Shown here piece after piece: positions 8,199 to 17,216 of a DNA stretch of 64,000 nt. Numbering within the stretch: the stretch's first letter is position 1; each line of letters opens with the position of its first letter. The position numbers were made by a program, and so were the translations under genes. The stretch is from CAYNVQ01 sp964400735 (GTDB taxonomy: Bacteria; Acidobacteriota; Aminicenantia; Aminicenantales; Aminicenantaceae), in NCBI GenBank assembly GCA_964400735.1, contig CAYNVQ010000001.1, forward strand, positions 62,001 through 126,000. Direction: 5' to 3'. Under the pieces are notes generated by a model. The model worked only from the letters and a program-made list of their open reading frames with translations, made no database searches and was not told where the DNA came from.

Positions 8199-10661
8199 AT
8201 GGATAAAGCATCATCCTTACCTAAAAATGATGGAAAAAGGGGAAAAATGCAGGTATCCGAATATCTAAAGGATCTGGATACCTCTGTGGATGGGCTTTCC
8301 CAAGAAGAAGCCGAAAGCCGGCTTTCTCGCTATGGACCTAACGAGCTCGAAGAGAGGAAAATCAATCCGGTCCTTAAATTCCTTTTTTATTTTTGGGGGC
8401 CTATTCCCTGGATGATAGAAGTTGCCGCTATCCTTTCTCTCTTGGTTCGGCATTGGGCTGACTTTGGAATCATTTTTGTCCTTCTGCTAGCGAATGCTGT
8501 TGTCGGTTTTTGGGAAGAATACAAGGCCGACAATACAATCGCCGAACTTAAGGCTAAGCTGGCGCCCAAAGCGCGGGTTAAAAGGGATGGGAAATGGCTC
8601 TCGATCCCTGCTCGTGAGCTGGTTCCCGGGGATATCATCCGCTTGCGGATAGGAGATATTGTTCCCGCAGATGTCCTCTTGCTTAAAGGTGACCCTCTGC
8701 AAATCGATCAATCAGCCCTGACAGGCGAGTCTTTGCCTGTTTCCCGGGAGGAGGGGCAGGATGTCTATTCGGGTTCGATCGTCAAGCTGGGAGAGATCGA
8801 TGCTTTGGTGCACGCCACCGGCGCAAAGACCTACATCGGCAAAACAGCGCGGCTGGTGGAAGGAGTGAAAAAAGTCAGCCATTTTCAGCGTGCAGTATTG
8901 AAGATAGGGGATTATCTTATTATCGTTGCATTGGTTTTGGTGGTGCTCATACTGGCTGTCGCTCTTTTCAGAGGCGATAACATGATCACGGTTCTTCAAT
9001 TTGTGCTCGTTCTTACCGTGGCCGCTATTCCGGTGGCCATGCCGACGGTTCTATCGGTCACCATGGCGGTGGGTGCGCAAATCCTAGCTAGGGACCAGGC
9101 GGTTGTCAGCCGATTGGCGAGTATCGAGGAGCTCGCCGGAATAGACATTCTTTGCTCGGATAAAACAGGGACTCTGACCCAGAACAAGCTCGAGTTAGGA
9201 GATCCGTATTCTGTCGGCGATATCGGTCCGGCCCAAGTTATTTTCGATGCGGCCTTAGCTTCGAGGGAAGAGGATCAGGATCCGATCGATCTCGCGGTTC
9301 TCCGAGGGATGGAAAACAAAGATTTATCCTCTTTCGAAATAGTGCATTTTCAGCCCTTTGATCCGATCCAAAAACGTACCGAGGCACAGGTGAAAGATTC
9401 CTCCGGAAAAGAGTTCAAGGTATGCAAAGGTGCGCCTCAGGTCATCCTGGATATGGTTGAGATTTCGGATGAGACTAGGTCAGAGTGTGAGGAAAAGATA
9501 GATGAATTTGCCAAGCGCGGGTTTCGTTCTCTGGGGGTTGCGCGTACGGATAACCAGAACAAATGGAAGCTAAGAGGAGTGCTTCCTTTATATGATCCTC
9601 CGAGAGAGGATTCAAAGGAGACCATAGAGAAAGCCCAAGATATGGGAGTGGATGTAAAAATGGTTACCGGCGATCAGGTGGCCATCGCCAGAGAAATCGC
9701 CCGCCAACTGGGACTGGGAACGGACATACTGGACGCCAGCCTTTTCTCAGAGACCAAACACCATGAGACAGGCCGGCTCGCGGATGCAATTGAAAAAGCG
9801 GATGGATTTGCCCAGGTCTTTCCCGAACATAAATACCATATCGTGGATGTCCTCCAGAATAGGAAGCATATAGTCGGCATGACCGGAGACGGTGTAAACG
9901 ATGCCCCAGCCTTAAAAAAGGCGGATGGAGGAATCGCTGTTTCTGGAGCAACCGATGCAGCGCGTAGTGCGGCTGACATAGTTTTGATGGCACCAGGGAT
10001 CTCCGTCATATCTAGAGCAATTAAAGAGAGCCGTAAGATTTTCCGGCGCATGACGAATTATGCGATTTACCGAATCGCCGAGACAATACGTGTTCTTCTG
10101 TTCATGACTCTTTCCATCCTTGTTTTCAATTTTTATCCAGTTACCGCTGTGATGATCGTGCTGCTGGCTTTGTTGAACGATGGAGCCATATTGTCCATCG
10201 CTTATGACCGGGCGCACTATTCGAAAAAACCTGAGAGATGGGATATGCATATCGTGTTGGGAATAGCCACTGTGCTGGGAATTATGGGGGTTCTCGCCTC
10301 GTTCGGATTATTCTATCTGGCAAAGCAGATTTTTCATTTTAACCTAGATACCATTCAGACCCTGATGTATTTGAAATTATCGGTGGCGGGCCACCTTACC
10401 ATTTTTATAACCAGGAACAAAGGACCTTTCTGGTCCTATCGGCCTGCTCCCATTCTCCTTGGGGCCGTGCTCGGAACTCAGACTTTAGCCACTTTTATTG
10501 CCGTTTTAGGATTGTTCATGGCCCCTCTCCCTTTGAAATGGGCACTTTTCGTATGGGGTTATGCCCTTGTCTGGTTCATGGTCAATGATTTGATAAAGAT
10601 CCAAGCTTATAAAATTTTTGACCGGCATATAACCCTTTTTTCAACAAAGAACGCCAATTGA
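8199..10661 (+). CDS. P-type ATPase, plasma-membrane H+-ATPase (type IIIA) family
   Basis: An 820-residue P-type ATPase. Visible in order: N-terminal cation-ATPase domain, actuator motif LTGES (175-178), IPVAMPTVL in the ion-binding helix, phosphorylation motif CSDKTGTLT (D321), KGAPQ in the nucleotide domain, and TGDGVNDAP hinge. The short C-terminus and the IPVAMPTVLSVT signature fit the PMA1-like proton pumps found in yeast, plants, archaea and some bacteria. It would export protons and energise or de-acidify the cell. The ATG at 8199 has no obvious ribosome site; an in-frame ATG at 8247 is preceded by AAAGGGG and could be the true start, removing 16 residues. A tandem Usp follows 26 bases later. 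Confidence 0.92.
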   Translation: MDKASSLPKNDGKRGKMQVSEYLKDLDTSVDGLSQEEAESRLSRYGPNELEERKINPVLKFLFYFWGPIPWMIEVAAILSLLVRHWADFGIIFVLLLANAVVGFWEEYKADNTIAELKAKLAPKARVKRDGKWLSIPARELVPGDIIRLRIGDIVPADVLLLKGDPLQIDQSALTGESLPVSREEGQDVYSGSIVKLGEIDALVHATGAKTYIGKTARLVEGVKKVSHFQRAVLKIGDYLIIVALVLVVLILAVALFRGDNMITVLQFVLVLTVAAIPVAMPTVLSVTMAVGAQILARDQAVVSRLASIEELAGIDILCSDKTGTLTQNKLELGDPYSVGDIGPAQVIFDAALASREEDQDPIDLAVLRGMENKDLSSFEIVHFQPFDPIQKRTEAQVKDSSGKEFKVCKGAPQVILDMVEISDETRSECEEKIDEFAKRGFRSLGVARTDNQNKWKLRGVLPLYDPPREDSKETIEKAQDMGVDVKMVTGDQVAIAREIARQLGLGTDILDASLFSETKHHETGRLADAIEKADGFAQVFPEHKYHIVDVLQNRKHIVGMTGDGVNDAPALKKADGGIAVSGATDAARSAADIVLMAPGISVISRAIKESRKIFRRMTNYAIYRIAETIRVLLFMTLSILVFNFYPVTAVMIVLLALLNDGAILSIAYDRAHYSKKPERWDMHIVLGIATVLGIMGVLASFGLFYLAKQIFHFNLDTIQTLMYLKLSVAGHLTIFITRNKGPFWSYRPAPILLGAVLGTQTLATFIAVLGLFMAPLPLKWALFVWGYALVWFMVNDLIKIQAYKIFDRHITLFSTKNAN

Positions 10662-10687
10662 CAGAAGTTACCTTAGGACAAAGAAGC

Positions 10688-11545
10688 ATGAAACAAGAAG
10701 AATCAGAAAATTTAAAGGAAATTCTCCTGGCTGTAGATGGATCAAAGATATCCTGGAATACGGGGACCACATCGATAGAAGTGGCCAAAGTCCTCGGGAT
10801 GAAGATATCAGGATTGTTCGTGATAGACGAAGAACTGGTGGTGAATGATTACGCAGACTATAGAAATGAATTAGGAGTAAAGGATCTTTCGCTCTCTCGC
10901 TCCGAAAAAGCGGCTCTTTTCGAAAACAAAGGCCGCAAGATTCTTCAAGCTCTGAAGTCCAAATATCAGGAGAGCGATGTCTGGGCGACGACAGAAACCG
11001 GATTAGGGGGAGTGGAAAAGACGGTCCTTGATCAGGCCAGAAAGGCGGCTATTCTGGCCGTCGGCCGGAGGGGAAACGGGCATCCTGACACCTCCGATTA
11101 CCTAGGCAGCAATTTTTGCCGTATAGCCCATTCAGGAAAGCTGCCGCTATTGGTGGGGGGAGATAGCGCAAAAACCATAAAAAAGATCCTATTGGCTTAC
11201 AATGGAAGAGAGCGGGCACAAAAAGCATTGGCCTGGATTAAACGTTTTCTCGATCATGGGACGTTCGAGATGCTTGCTGTGATCGTAAAAGAAGAAGACG
11301 ACTCATCCGATCAATTCTGGAAAGAAGAAATTAAATCTGAATTTTCTCGAAACAAATTAAAAAATTTCAGATTGATCACTCGAAGGGGAAATGCCGGAGA
11401 GCAAATAGCCAGGACAGCAGTCGAGAGCGAGGCGGACCTTCTTGTCATGGGAGGTTATCGCCATAAACCCCTTTTGGAGTGGTTGGAGGGGAGCACTTTA
11501 GAATCCGTTTTGAAAAAAATGTCACTGCCGATTCTCGTTGCCTGA
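10688..11545 (+). CDS. Tandem universal stress protein
   Basis: A 285-residue protein with two Usp units: the first opens KEILLAVDGSKISWN, the second opens KKILLAYNGRERAQKAL near residue 170 and ends LLVMGGYRHKPLLEW ... LPILVA. Such double-domain Usps are common beside transporters. The ATG at 10688 is preferred (AGGACAAAGAAG upstream) over an in-frame TTG at 10658 that overlaps the ATPase stop. The tight spacing to the P-ATPase suggests one transcript and a regulatory or stress-sensing role for the pump; which nucleotide it binds cannot be told. Confidence 0.85.
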   Translation: MKQEESENLKEILLAVDGSKISWNTGTTSIEVAKVLGMKISGLFVIDEELVVNDYADYRNELGVKDLSLSRSEKAALFENKGRKILQALKSKYQESDVWATTETGLGGVEKTVLDQARKAAILAVGRRGNGHPDTSDYLGSNFCRIAHSGKLPLLVGGDSAKTIKKILLAYNGRERAQKALAWIKRFLDHGTFEMLAVIVKEEDDSSDQFWKEEIKSEFSRNKLKNFRLITRRGNAGEQIARTAVESEADLLVMGGYRHKPLLEWLEGSTLESVLKKMSLPILVA

Positions 11546-11561
11546 GACCTAAACCCTCGCC

Positions 11562-12881
11562 TTATTCCTTCCTGCGTAAAACCGGACGAATAACTCTTCC
11601 CGTAATGCCGCGATAAATCGTTTCGACCAAGAAGGCAACACCAACCATAACCACAAGTACCCATAGCTCTTTGGGAGATTCCGTCGCTCTCTGCCAGATC
11701 AGTGCACCAAGGGCGATAATGCAGATAATCACTCCAAAGATGGCTAAAGGTCTTCGGCTTCTGGTTACTTTATAGAGGCGAAAATTGGAGGCATTGACAG
11801 CGGCAAATATCAGCAGAAAACCCGCACTTCCCATCATAGAGATACTGGAAAGGTCGAAAAGGTTGGCGACAACAAGAGTGATTCCCGAAGTTATAAAAAG
11901 CCCTTCTATCGGACGGTTCCAGATCTTCTTGTCCAATATTTCGGGCAACTCTCCGTCTTTGGCGATAATGTAGCTGACGCGAGAGGCGCCATACAGCGTT
12001 GCGTTGATGGCCGAAGATGTCGAGAGAAGGGCAGCGATAGCGATCATTATGAATCCGAAACTGCCCAGAAAGGGCTTTGCGCTCTCAGCCAAGGCATAGT
12101 CTCGGGCAGCAGAAATCTTGTCCACCGAAAGGTTCCCAATCGTTACAGTGGAAACGAGCACATAGAGCAAAATAACGAATCCGACGGCTGTATAATAACC
12201 TCTAGGAAGAGTCTTCTGGGGATTTCTGACATCTCCGCCGGTATTGGCGATAAGCTCAAATCCTTCATAAGCCAGAAAAATGATCATTCCGCCCGCAATC
12301 AGATAGGGGGTTTTTGACCAGGTATCCGGCCTAAGTCGGTGGAAATTTATGGTTCCGAACCCGGCTGCTATGAAAAGCAACAGGATCAACACCTTGAAGC
12401 CTACAATCCATTCTTCAAAACGCCCGACGACAGAGGCTCTCATCGCATTCAAAAAAGTAAGCAGGATTATGATTCCGCTGATGAGTATATGCTTCATTAA
12501 AGGCTGTAAATGAGGGGTAAAGAAGCTGCTGCCGTAGCTTCCGAAGGCATAAGCATAGAGGGACAACATGACATTGTAGCTCAACCACAAGAGAATATTG
12601 ATCCCACCCACGATAATTCCTGTTCCGAACGCATGGTTGAGAAATTCTACTGTCCCCCCTTGAGTGGGAAAGGCTGTGGATAAACGGGCATAAGAGTAGG
12701 AAGTGATCAAGGCCACCAATCCGGCAAGGGCAAAAGCAATAGGCGTTCCCCCTTTGGCGAGAGAAACGGCAAGCCCCAGCACCGCAAAGATCCCTCCTCC
12801 GACCATTCCGCCGATACCGATGGAAACCACCGACCAATATCCGAGAGATCTTTTTTTTATCAGTGGTTTGGTGGAATGCAT
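11562..12881 (-). CDS. APC-superfamily amino acid permease
   Basis: A 439-residue membrane protein with about 12 hydrophobic segments and the first-helix motif IGGMVGGGIFAVLG. Related throughout to the permease at 235-1578 (shared SSAxNATLYGxxxxSYxxAKDGxLP and ARxNSRNxPR-like regions). Likely imports amino acids; substrate unknown. It ends 17 bases from the tandem Usp, convergently, and lies 15 bases downstream of the small membrane protein at 12897-13289, with which it probably forms an operon. Start ATG at 12881 with only weak upstream purines, consistent with translational coupling. Confidence 0.88.
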   Translation of the reverse strand: MHSTKPLIKKRSLGYWSVVSIGIGGMVGGGIFAVLGLAVSLAKGGTPIAFALAGLVALITSYSYARLSTAFPTQGGTVEFLNHAFGTGIIVGGINILLWLSYNVMLSLYAYAFGSYGSSFFTPHLQPLMKHILISGIIILLTFLNAMRASVVGRFEEWIVGFKVLILLLFIAAGFGTINFHRLRPDTWSKTPYLIAGGMIIFLAYEGFELIANTGGDVRNPQKTLPRGYYTAVGFVILLYVLVSTVTIGNLSVDKISAARDYALAESAKPFLGSFGFIMIAIAALLSTSSAINATLYGASRVSYIIAKDGELPEILDKKIWNRPIEGLFITSGITLVVANLFDLSSISMMGSAGFLLIFAAVNASNFRLYKVTRSRRPLAIFGVIICIIALGALIWQRATESPKELWVLVVMVGVAFLVETIYRGITGRVIRPVLRRKE

Positions 12882-12896
12882 CTGGTTTTTAAATGG

Positions 12897-13289
12897 CTAC
12901 AGCTTCTTCTTTACATAGCCGAATGTAATGACAATCATGAAAACGATTAAAAGTATCAAGAAGGACGCGCTTATCAAGATTTCAAGGGCCTCTTCTTTTT
13001 TCCTGGTTTCTTTTTTATCGATATCCGAGGGAGTGGCATGCAGAGCGGATACGGTTTCCAAGGTGAGCGCCAGAATCAGGGCCACGATAAAAAATGATAG
13101 CCAATAGATTCCCAGAAAGGCGGGTCCCACAGGAGTTATCCAAACTCCTCCTGCCCAGGAGGTAAACAAGAGGAGGAGAAAAATGATGATGATCCTTTTC
13201 CAAGACCTGTATTTTCTTCCGGAAACGGTTAAGACAATCGTGAAGAACAGGGCGATGATCATTGCCATCAAAAAGTCTCCAATAATCAT
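12897..13289 (-). CDS. Small four-helix membrane protein, unknown function
   Basis: A 130-residue protein with about four hydrophobic segments (residues ~5-20, 33-50, 57-76 and 107-125) and a charged loop before the last one (DIDKKETRKKEE). I do not recognise the family. AAAAGGAGC lies 5-6 bases before the ATG at 13289, a strong start. It is the first gene of a two-gene operon with the APC permease, so it may be an accessory membrane protein for transport. Confidence 0.65.
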   Translation of the reverse strand: MIIGDFLMAMIIALFFTIVLTVSGRKYRSWKRIIIIFLLLLFTSWAGGVWITPVGPAFLGIYWLSFFIVALILALTLETVSALHATPSDIDKKETRKKEEALEILISASFLILLIVFMIVITFGYVKKKL

Positions 13290-13376
13290 GTGATGCTCCT
13301 TTTTATCAGCATTCCGTCAAAATGTTCGGAAATCGAATCATTTTTTGCTTCGAGAATGACGATATTTTAACATATT

Positions 13377-13393
13377 TTGGCATATTTATTGCC
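13377..13393 (+). promoter_or_regulatory. Sigma-54 promoter P1 of the flavodiiron gene
   Basis: TTGGCATATTTATTGCC: TTGGCA at -24, TTGC at -12, GG-N10-GC spacing exact. Transcription would begin near 13404, about 115 bases before the coding start. NO-responsive flavodiiron genes in other bacteria are often sigma-54 dependent through NorR-type activators, so this is a sensible arrangement. Confidence 0.65.
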
Positions 13394-13439
13394 CATAGTA
13401 AAAATAAGGCCATGCCATTTTTACTTCGATTCTCATAAA

Positions 13440-13481
13440 TTGACCTAGGTCAAGGATAGCCGGTTCTCAAATGCTTATAAT
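13440..13481 (+). promoter_or_regulatory. CRP/FNR-family operator and class II promoter P2 of the flavodiiron gene
   Basis: TTGACCTAGGTCAA (13440-13453) is a perfect 14-base palindrome of CRP/FNR type. A TATAAT box sits at 13476-13481, giving a start near 13488 and placing the palindrome centre at -41.5, the standard class II activator position. The half-site TTGACC matches what I recall for HcpR (nitrosative stress regulator) in Desulfovibrio more than the TTGAT of FNR. The regulator is not in the window. Confidence 0.7.
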
Positions 13482-13518
13482 GGAATTGGGCAGACAATAG
13501 AATGACAAGGAGGTCATC

Positions 13519-14715
13519 ATGTTTAAAGAAATAAAAAAAGGTATTTTCTGGGTTGGCCAGGTGGACTGGAAGATCCGGGAATTTCACGGAGCCGAATATT
13601 CTACTCACCGCGGGACGAGTTACAATTCTTATCTGGTGAGGGATAAAAAGACGGCCTTGATCGACACGGTCTGGAGACCTTTTGCCCAGGAATTCGTCGA
13701 AAACCTCATAAGCTCCGGTCATCTGGACAAGATAGACTATGTGATTGCCAACCATGCCGAGGTCGATCACAGCGGCTCTCTGGCCGAGCTGATGGAACAA
13801 ATCCCCGATGTTCCTGTCTACTGTACGGCCAACGGAGTCAAATCCCTCAAGGGGCATTTCCACCGGGACTGGAATTTTGTGCCGGTTAAAACAGGGGATA
13901 TGCTGGATTTGGGGGCCAAAAAGCTTATGTTTGTCGAAGCCCCCATGCTTCATTGGCCGGATAGCATGTTCTGTTATCTTACTGAAGACAATATTCTGTT
14001 CCCCAACGATGCCTTCGGCCAGCATTATGCCACAGAACTTTTTTTCAATGATCTGGTGGATCAATGCGAGCTTTTTCAGGAATGTATCAAATATTATGCC
14101 AATATCCTGACACCCTTCAGCCGGCTGGTGGAGAAAAAGATCGATGAGTTCGTCGGCCTCAATCTACCTGTCGATATGATCTGTCCCAGCCATGGTGTGA
14201 TATGGAGAGATAATCCTCTGCAGATCGTGAATAAGTATGTGGAGTGGTCGAAAAATTACAAAGAAAACCAGATCGCTATCGTGTATGACACCATGTGGGA
14301 GGGGACACGAAAGATGGCGGAGGCCATATCCGAAGGCATTCGATCGGCCGATGAATCGATCCGGATCAAACAGTACAGGATTTCCCACTCCGATAAGAAT
14401 GACGTGGTCACAGAGGTTTTCAAATCCAAGGCTCTATTGGTGGGATCCCCCACCGTTAACCGGGGAATTTTATCTGCCGTGGCCGGCTTTTTAGAGGAGA
14501 TTCGGGGTCTCGGGTTCAAGGAGAAAAAGGCGGCGGCTTTCGGTACCTATGGATGGAGCGGCGAGTCGGTGAAGATGCTCAACGGAGCGCTCGAGAAAGC
14601 CGGTTTCGAGATAATAAACGATGGGTTGAAGCTGTTATGGAATCCCGATGAGGCGATGCTGGAAGAATGCGTGAATTTCGGCAAAGAAATTGCAGCCAAG
14701 ACAAAAATGCCATGA
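13519..14715 (+). CDS. fprA: Flavodiiron protein (A-type flavoprotein, O2/NO reductase)
   Basis: A 398-residue cytoplasmic enzyme. The N-terminal metallo-beta-lactamase-like domain carries all diiron ligands: H79, E81, D83 (in NHAEVDHSG), H145 (MLHWPDSM), D164 (PNDAFGQH) and H225 (CPSHG). From about residue 250 a flavodoxin domain follows (IAIVYDTMWEGTRKMAEAI). Length and order match class A flavodiiron proteins, which reduce O2 to water or NO to N2O with electrons from rubredoxin. No rubredoxin gene is in the window. AAGGAGG lies 6 bases before the ATG. Two promoters upstream (sigma-54 and CRP/FNR type) indicate tight control by oxidative or nitrosative signals, and suggest an anaerobe. Confidence 0.96.
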   Translation: MFKEIKKGIFWVGQVDWKIREFHGAEYSTHRGTSYNSYLVRDKKTALIDTVWRPFAQEFVENLISSGHLDKIDYVIANHAEVDHSGSLAELMEQIPDVPVYCTANGVKSLKGHFHRDWNFVPVKTGDMLDLGAKKLMFVEAPMLHWPDSMFCYLTEDNILFPNDAFGQHYATELFFNDLVDQCELFQECIKYYANILTPFSRLVEKKIDEFVGLNLPVDMICPSHGVIWRDNPLQIVNKYVEWSKNYKENQIAIVYDTMWEGTRKMAEAISEGIRSADESIRIKQYRISHSDKNDVVTEVFKSKALLVGSPTVNRGILSAVAGFLEEIRGLGFKEKKAAAFGTYGWSGESVKMLNGALEKAGFEIINDGLKLLWNPDEAMLEECVNFGKEIAAKTKMP

Positions 14716-14843
14716 AACTTCTGGTGGGGAATATCGCGTGTAAAGAATATCCTCACTGAAATTAATTTCAATCAGGGGCAAGGCTTCAATTAGTTCCTAA
14801 ATTCCTCGGGCATTCTCTTCTTCGTCTGTTAAACAGTATAATT

Positions 14844-14872
14844 TTGACAACATATAAGTGCTGTGCTAGAAA
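14844..14872 (+). promoter_or_regulatory. Sigma-70 type promoter for the DPP-IV gene
   Basis: TTGACA (14844-14849), 17-base spacer, TAGAAA (14867-14872). The -35 is perfect and the -10 is 4 of 6. It would start transcription about 35 bases before the ATG at 14915. The gap 14716-14843 shows no other recognisable feature. Confidence 0.45.
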
Positions 14873-14914
14873 CAGAGGGATTAAAGTGAATGCCTCATTC
14901 TTGGGAGTGAAAAA

Positions 14915-17188
14915 ATGAAAAAGATGATTTTCTACTCTCTGTTTGCCCTGGCGGTTATTTTTGCTGCTCTAGCTGGCTTTCGAATAGATTCGGGACAGAG
15001 TAGGGATGATCGGTCTTTGTTAACTCTAGACCAGATCTTTCTCGAGCGCAACTTTGAATCCGAACGCTTTGCAGGAGTCGTTTGGTTCGAAGATGGCTCC
15101 GGCTATTCGACTCTCGAACCTTCTCGAGCAGGGGATAAGGGAAAGGACATTGTGAGATACGATCCAGTATCGGGCCAGCAGGAGGTCCTCGTCTCAAGTA
15201 GCGACCTTGTGCCTTCCGGCAGATCAGAGCCCCTTGATGTGGAGGACCATGCTTGGTCAAAGGATGGAAAAAAGTTGTTGATCTTCACCGACAGCCAGAG
15301 GGTATGGCGGCGAAACACACGAGGGGATTTTTGGGTGCTGGATATGGAGAGCAAAAAGCTCCAGCGGCTAGGGGGGGATGTCGGAGCTTCAATCCTGATG
15401 TTTGCCAAATTTTCTCCTGATGGAGACCGTGTAGCCTATGTGATAAAAAACGACATCTATGTGGAAAACCTGAAATCCGGAAGAATCGAGCGGATAACCT
15501 TTGATGGTTCGGAGACCGTCATCAATGGCACTTCGGACTGGACATACGAGGAGGAGTTCGGTATTCGGGACGGTTTCAGGTGGAGTCCCGATGGCCGCCA
15601 CATTGCTTTCTGGCAGTTCGACAGCAGCGGTGTCGGGGAATTCCACATGATCAACAACACGGATACCCTCTACCCACGGATCATATCGTTCAGGCATGCC
15701 AAAGTGGGAACGGACAATTCAGCCTGCCGTATCGGAGTCATCGATGCCGATGGCGGAGAATCCCTCTGGTTCGATCCCTCGGGAGGAAATTCAAAAGCTC
15801 ATTACATCGCCCGCATGGAATGGGCCGGGCCACAAGAAATCGTCTTTCAGTGGCTGAATCGTCTTCAGAACACCAATCAGGTGATCCTTGGTAACATTCG
15901 GACCGGAGGCATCAGAACTTTGCTGACCGAGATAGACGATGCGTGGGTAGAAGTTCAGGACTTCAAACGGACCGATGACGGCCGGACTCTTCTTTGGCTG
16001 AGCGAGCGCGATGGCTGGGAGCACCTCTACAGTGTAGCCAGGAACACCGGTGAAATGAAACTTTTGACTCCAGGTGACTTTGATGTCATCGAGCTCGAGT
16101 CGGTGGATGAAGAGAATGACTGGATTTACTTCATCGCCAGCCCCCAAAATCCCACCCAAAGGTTTCTTTATCGGACGAATCTCGAAGGAACATCAAAGGT
16201 CGAGCGGGTTACTCCCGAAGAAAAGTCAGGATCGCACCGCTATTATTTTTCTCCCGATGCCCAGTGGGCTATCCACACCGAAAGCTCCTTCGGCAATCCA
16301 CCACGAATCGAGCTTGTGGCATTGCCCGAACACAAGGTTCTTCGGACGCTTATTGAAAATGAGGATCTCTACGGCAACCTGAAGAAGCTATCGAGGGGAG
16401 AAGTCGAATTCTTTCGTGTAGATATCGGAGAGGTGGAGCTCGATGGCTGGATGATGAAGCCTCCTGATTTTAACCCGCGGAAAAAATATCCGTTGCTTTT
16501 TCACATTTATGGAGAACCGGCCGGTTCTACGGTTCGGGACAGTTGGGGAGGACGAAATTTTCTTTGGCATCTGATGCTGACCCAGAAGGGTTACATTGTG
16601 GCCAGCCTAGATAATCGGGGAACAAATGTGCCGCGAGGTGGAGCCTGGAGAAAGAGCATTTATCGTCAGGTCGGGATACTGGCCGCTGAGGATCAGGCTG
16701 CAGCCCTGCGCCGGATGCTTAGAGACCGTCCCTACATCGATCCCGAAAGAATTGGCATTTGGGGTTGGAGCGGGGGTGGCCAGATGAGTTTGAACATGAT
16801 CTTCCGTTATCCGGAGCTCTACAACACGGCCATGGCCATCGCCTTTGTGAGTGACCAGCGCCTCTACGATACGATCTACCAGGAGCGCTACATGGGCCTT
16901 CCCCACGACAATGAGAAGAACTACATCGAGGGCTCTCCCGTCACCCATGCTCACCGGCTGCAAGGGAATCTTTTGATCGTTCATGGAACCGCTGACGATA
17001 ATGTCCATTACCAGAACTTCGAACGCCTGGTCAACGAATTGATCAAGCACAACAAGCATTTCACCATGATGTCCTATCCCAACCGGACTCACAGCATATC
17101 CGAAGGGGAAAACACGACCAGACATCTATTCCAACTCCTGACCAAATATCTCTTGGACAACATGCCGTCGGGTCCAACTATTCCTTGA
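14915..17188 (+). CDS. Dipeptidyl peptidase IV family serine peptidase (S9)
   Basis: A 757-residue secreted peptidase with an N-terminal signal peptide (MKKMIFYSLFALAVIF...). Residues ~60-480 form the DPP-IV beta-propeller, including DWTYEEEFG, which matches the double-Glu motif binding the substrate N-terminus. The C-terminal alpha/beta-hydrolase has S619 (GWSGGGQ), D694 (GTADDNVHY) and H726 (RTHSI). It would release X-Pro/X-Ala dipeptides from peptides in the periplasm or at the cell surface. Monocistronic: it has its own promoter and meets an SDR gene convergently 28 bases later. Fits the peptide-scavenging set of this region. Confidence 0.94.
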   Translation: MKKMIFYSLFALAVIFAALAGFRIDSGQSRDDRSLLTLDQIFLERNFESERFAGVVWFEDGSGYSTLEPSRAGDKGKDIVRYDPVSGQQEVLVSSSDLVPSGRSEPLDVEDHAWSKDGKKLLIFTDSQRVWRRNTRGDFWVLDMESKKLQRLGGDVGASILMFAKFSPDGDRVAYVIKNDIYVENLKSGRIERITFDGSETVINGTSDWTYEEEFGIRDGFRWSPDGRHIAFWQFDSSGVGEFHMINNTDTLYPRIISFRHAKVGTDNSACRIGVIDADGGESLWFDPSGGNSKAHYIARMEWAGPQEIVFQWLNRLQNTNQVILGNIRTGGIRTLLTEIDDAWVEVQDFKRTDDGRTLLWLSERDGWEHLYSVARNTGEMKLLTPGDFDVIELESVDEENDWIYFIASPQNPTQRFLYRTNLEGTSKVERVTPEEKSGSHRYYFSPDAQWAIHTESSFGNPPRIELVALPEHKVLRTLIENEDLYGNLKKLSRGEVEFFRVDIGEVELDGWMMKPPDFNPRKKYPLLFHIYGEPAGSTVRDSWGGRNFLWHLMLTQKGYIVASLDNRGTNVPRGGAWRKSIYRQVGILAAEDQAAALRRMLRDRPYIDPERIGIWGWSGGGQMSLNMIFRYPELYNTAMAIAFVSDQRLYDTIYQERYMGLPHDNEKNYIEGSPVTHAHRLQGNLLIVHGTADDNVHYQNFERLVNELIKHNKHFTMMSYPNRTHSISEGENTTRHLFQLLTKYLLDNMPSGPTIP

Positions 17189-17216
17189 TAGAGGAGGAGG
17201 GGAGTCAGACCGGAAT

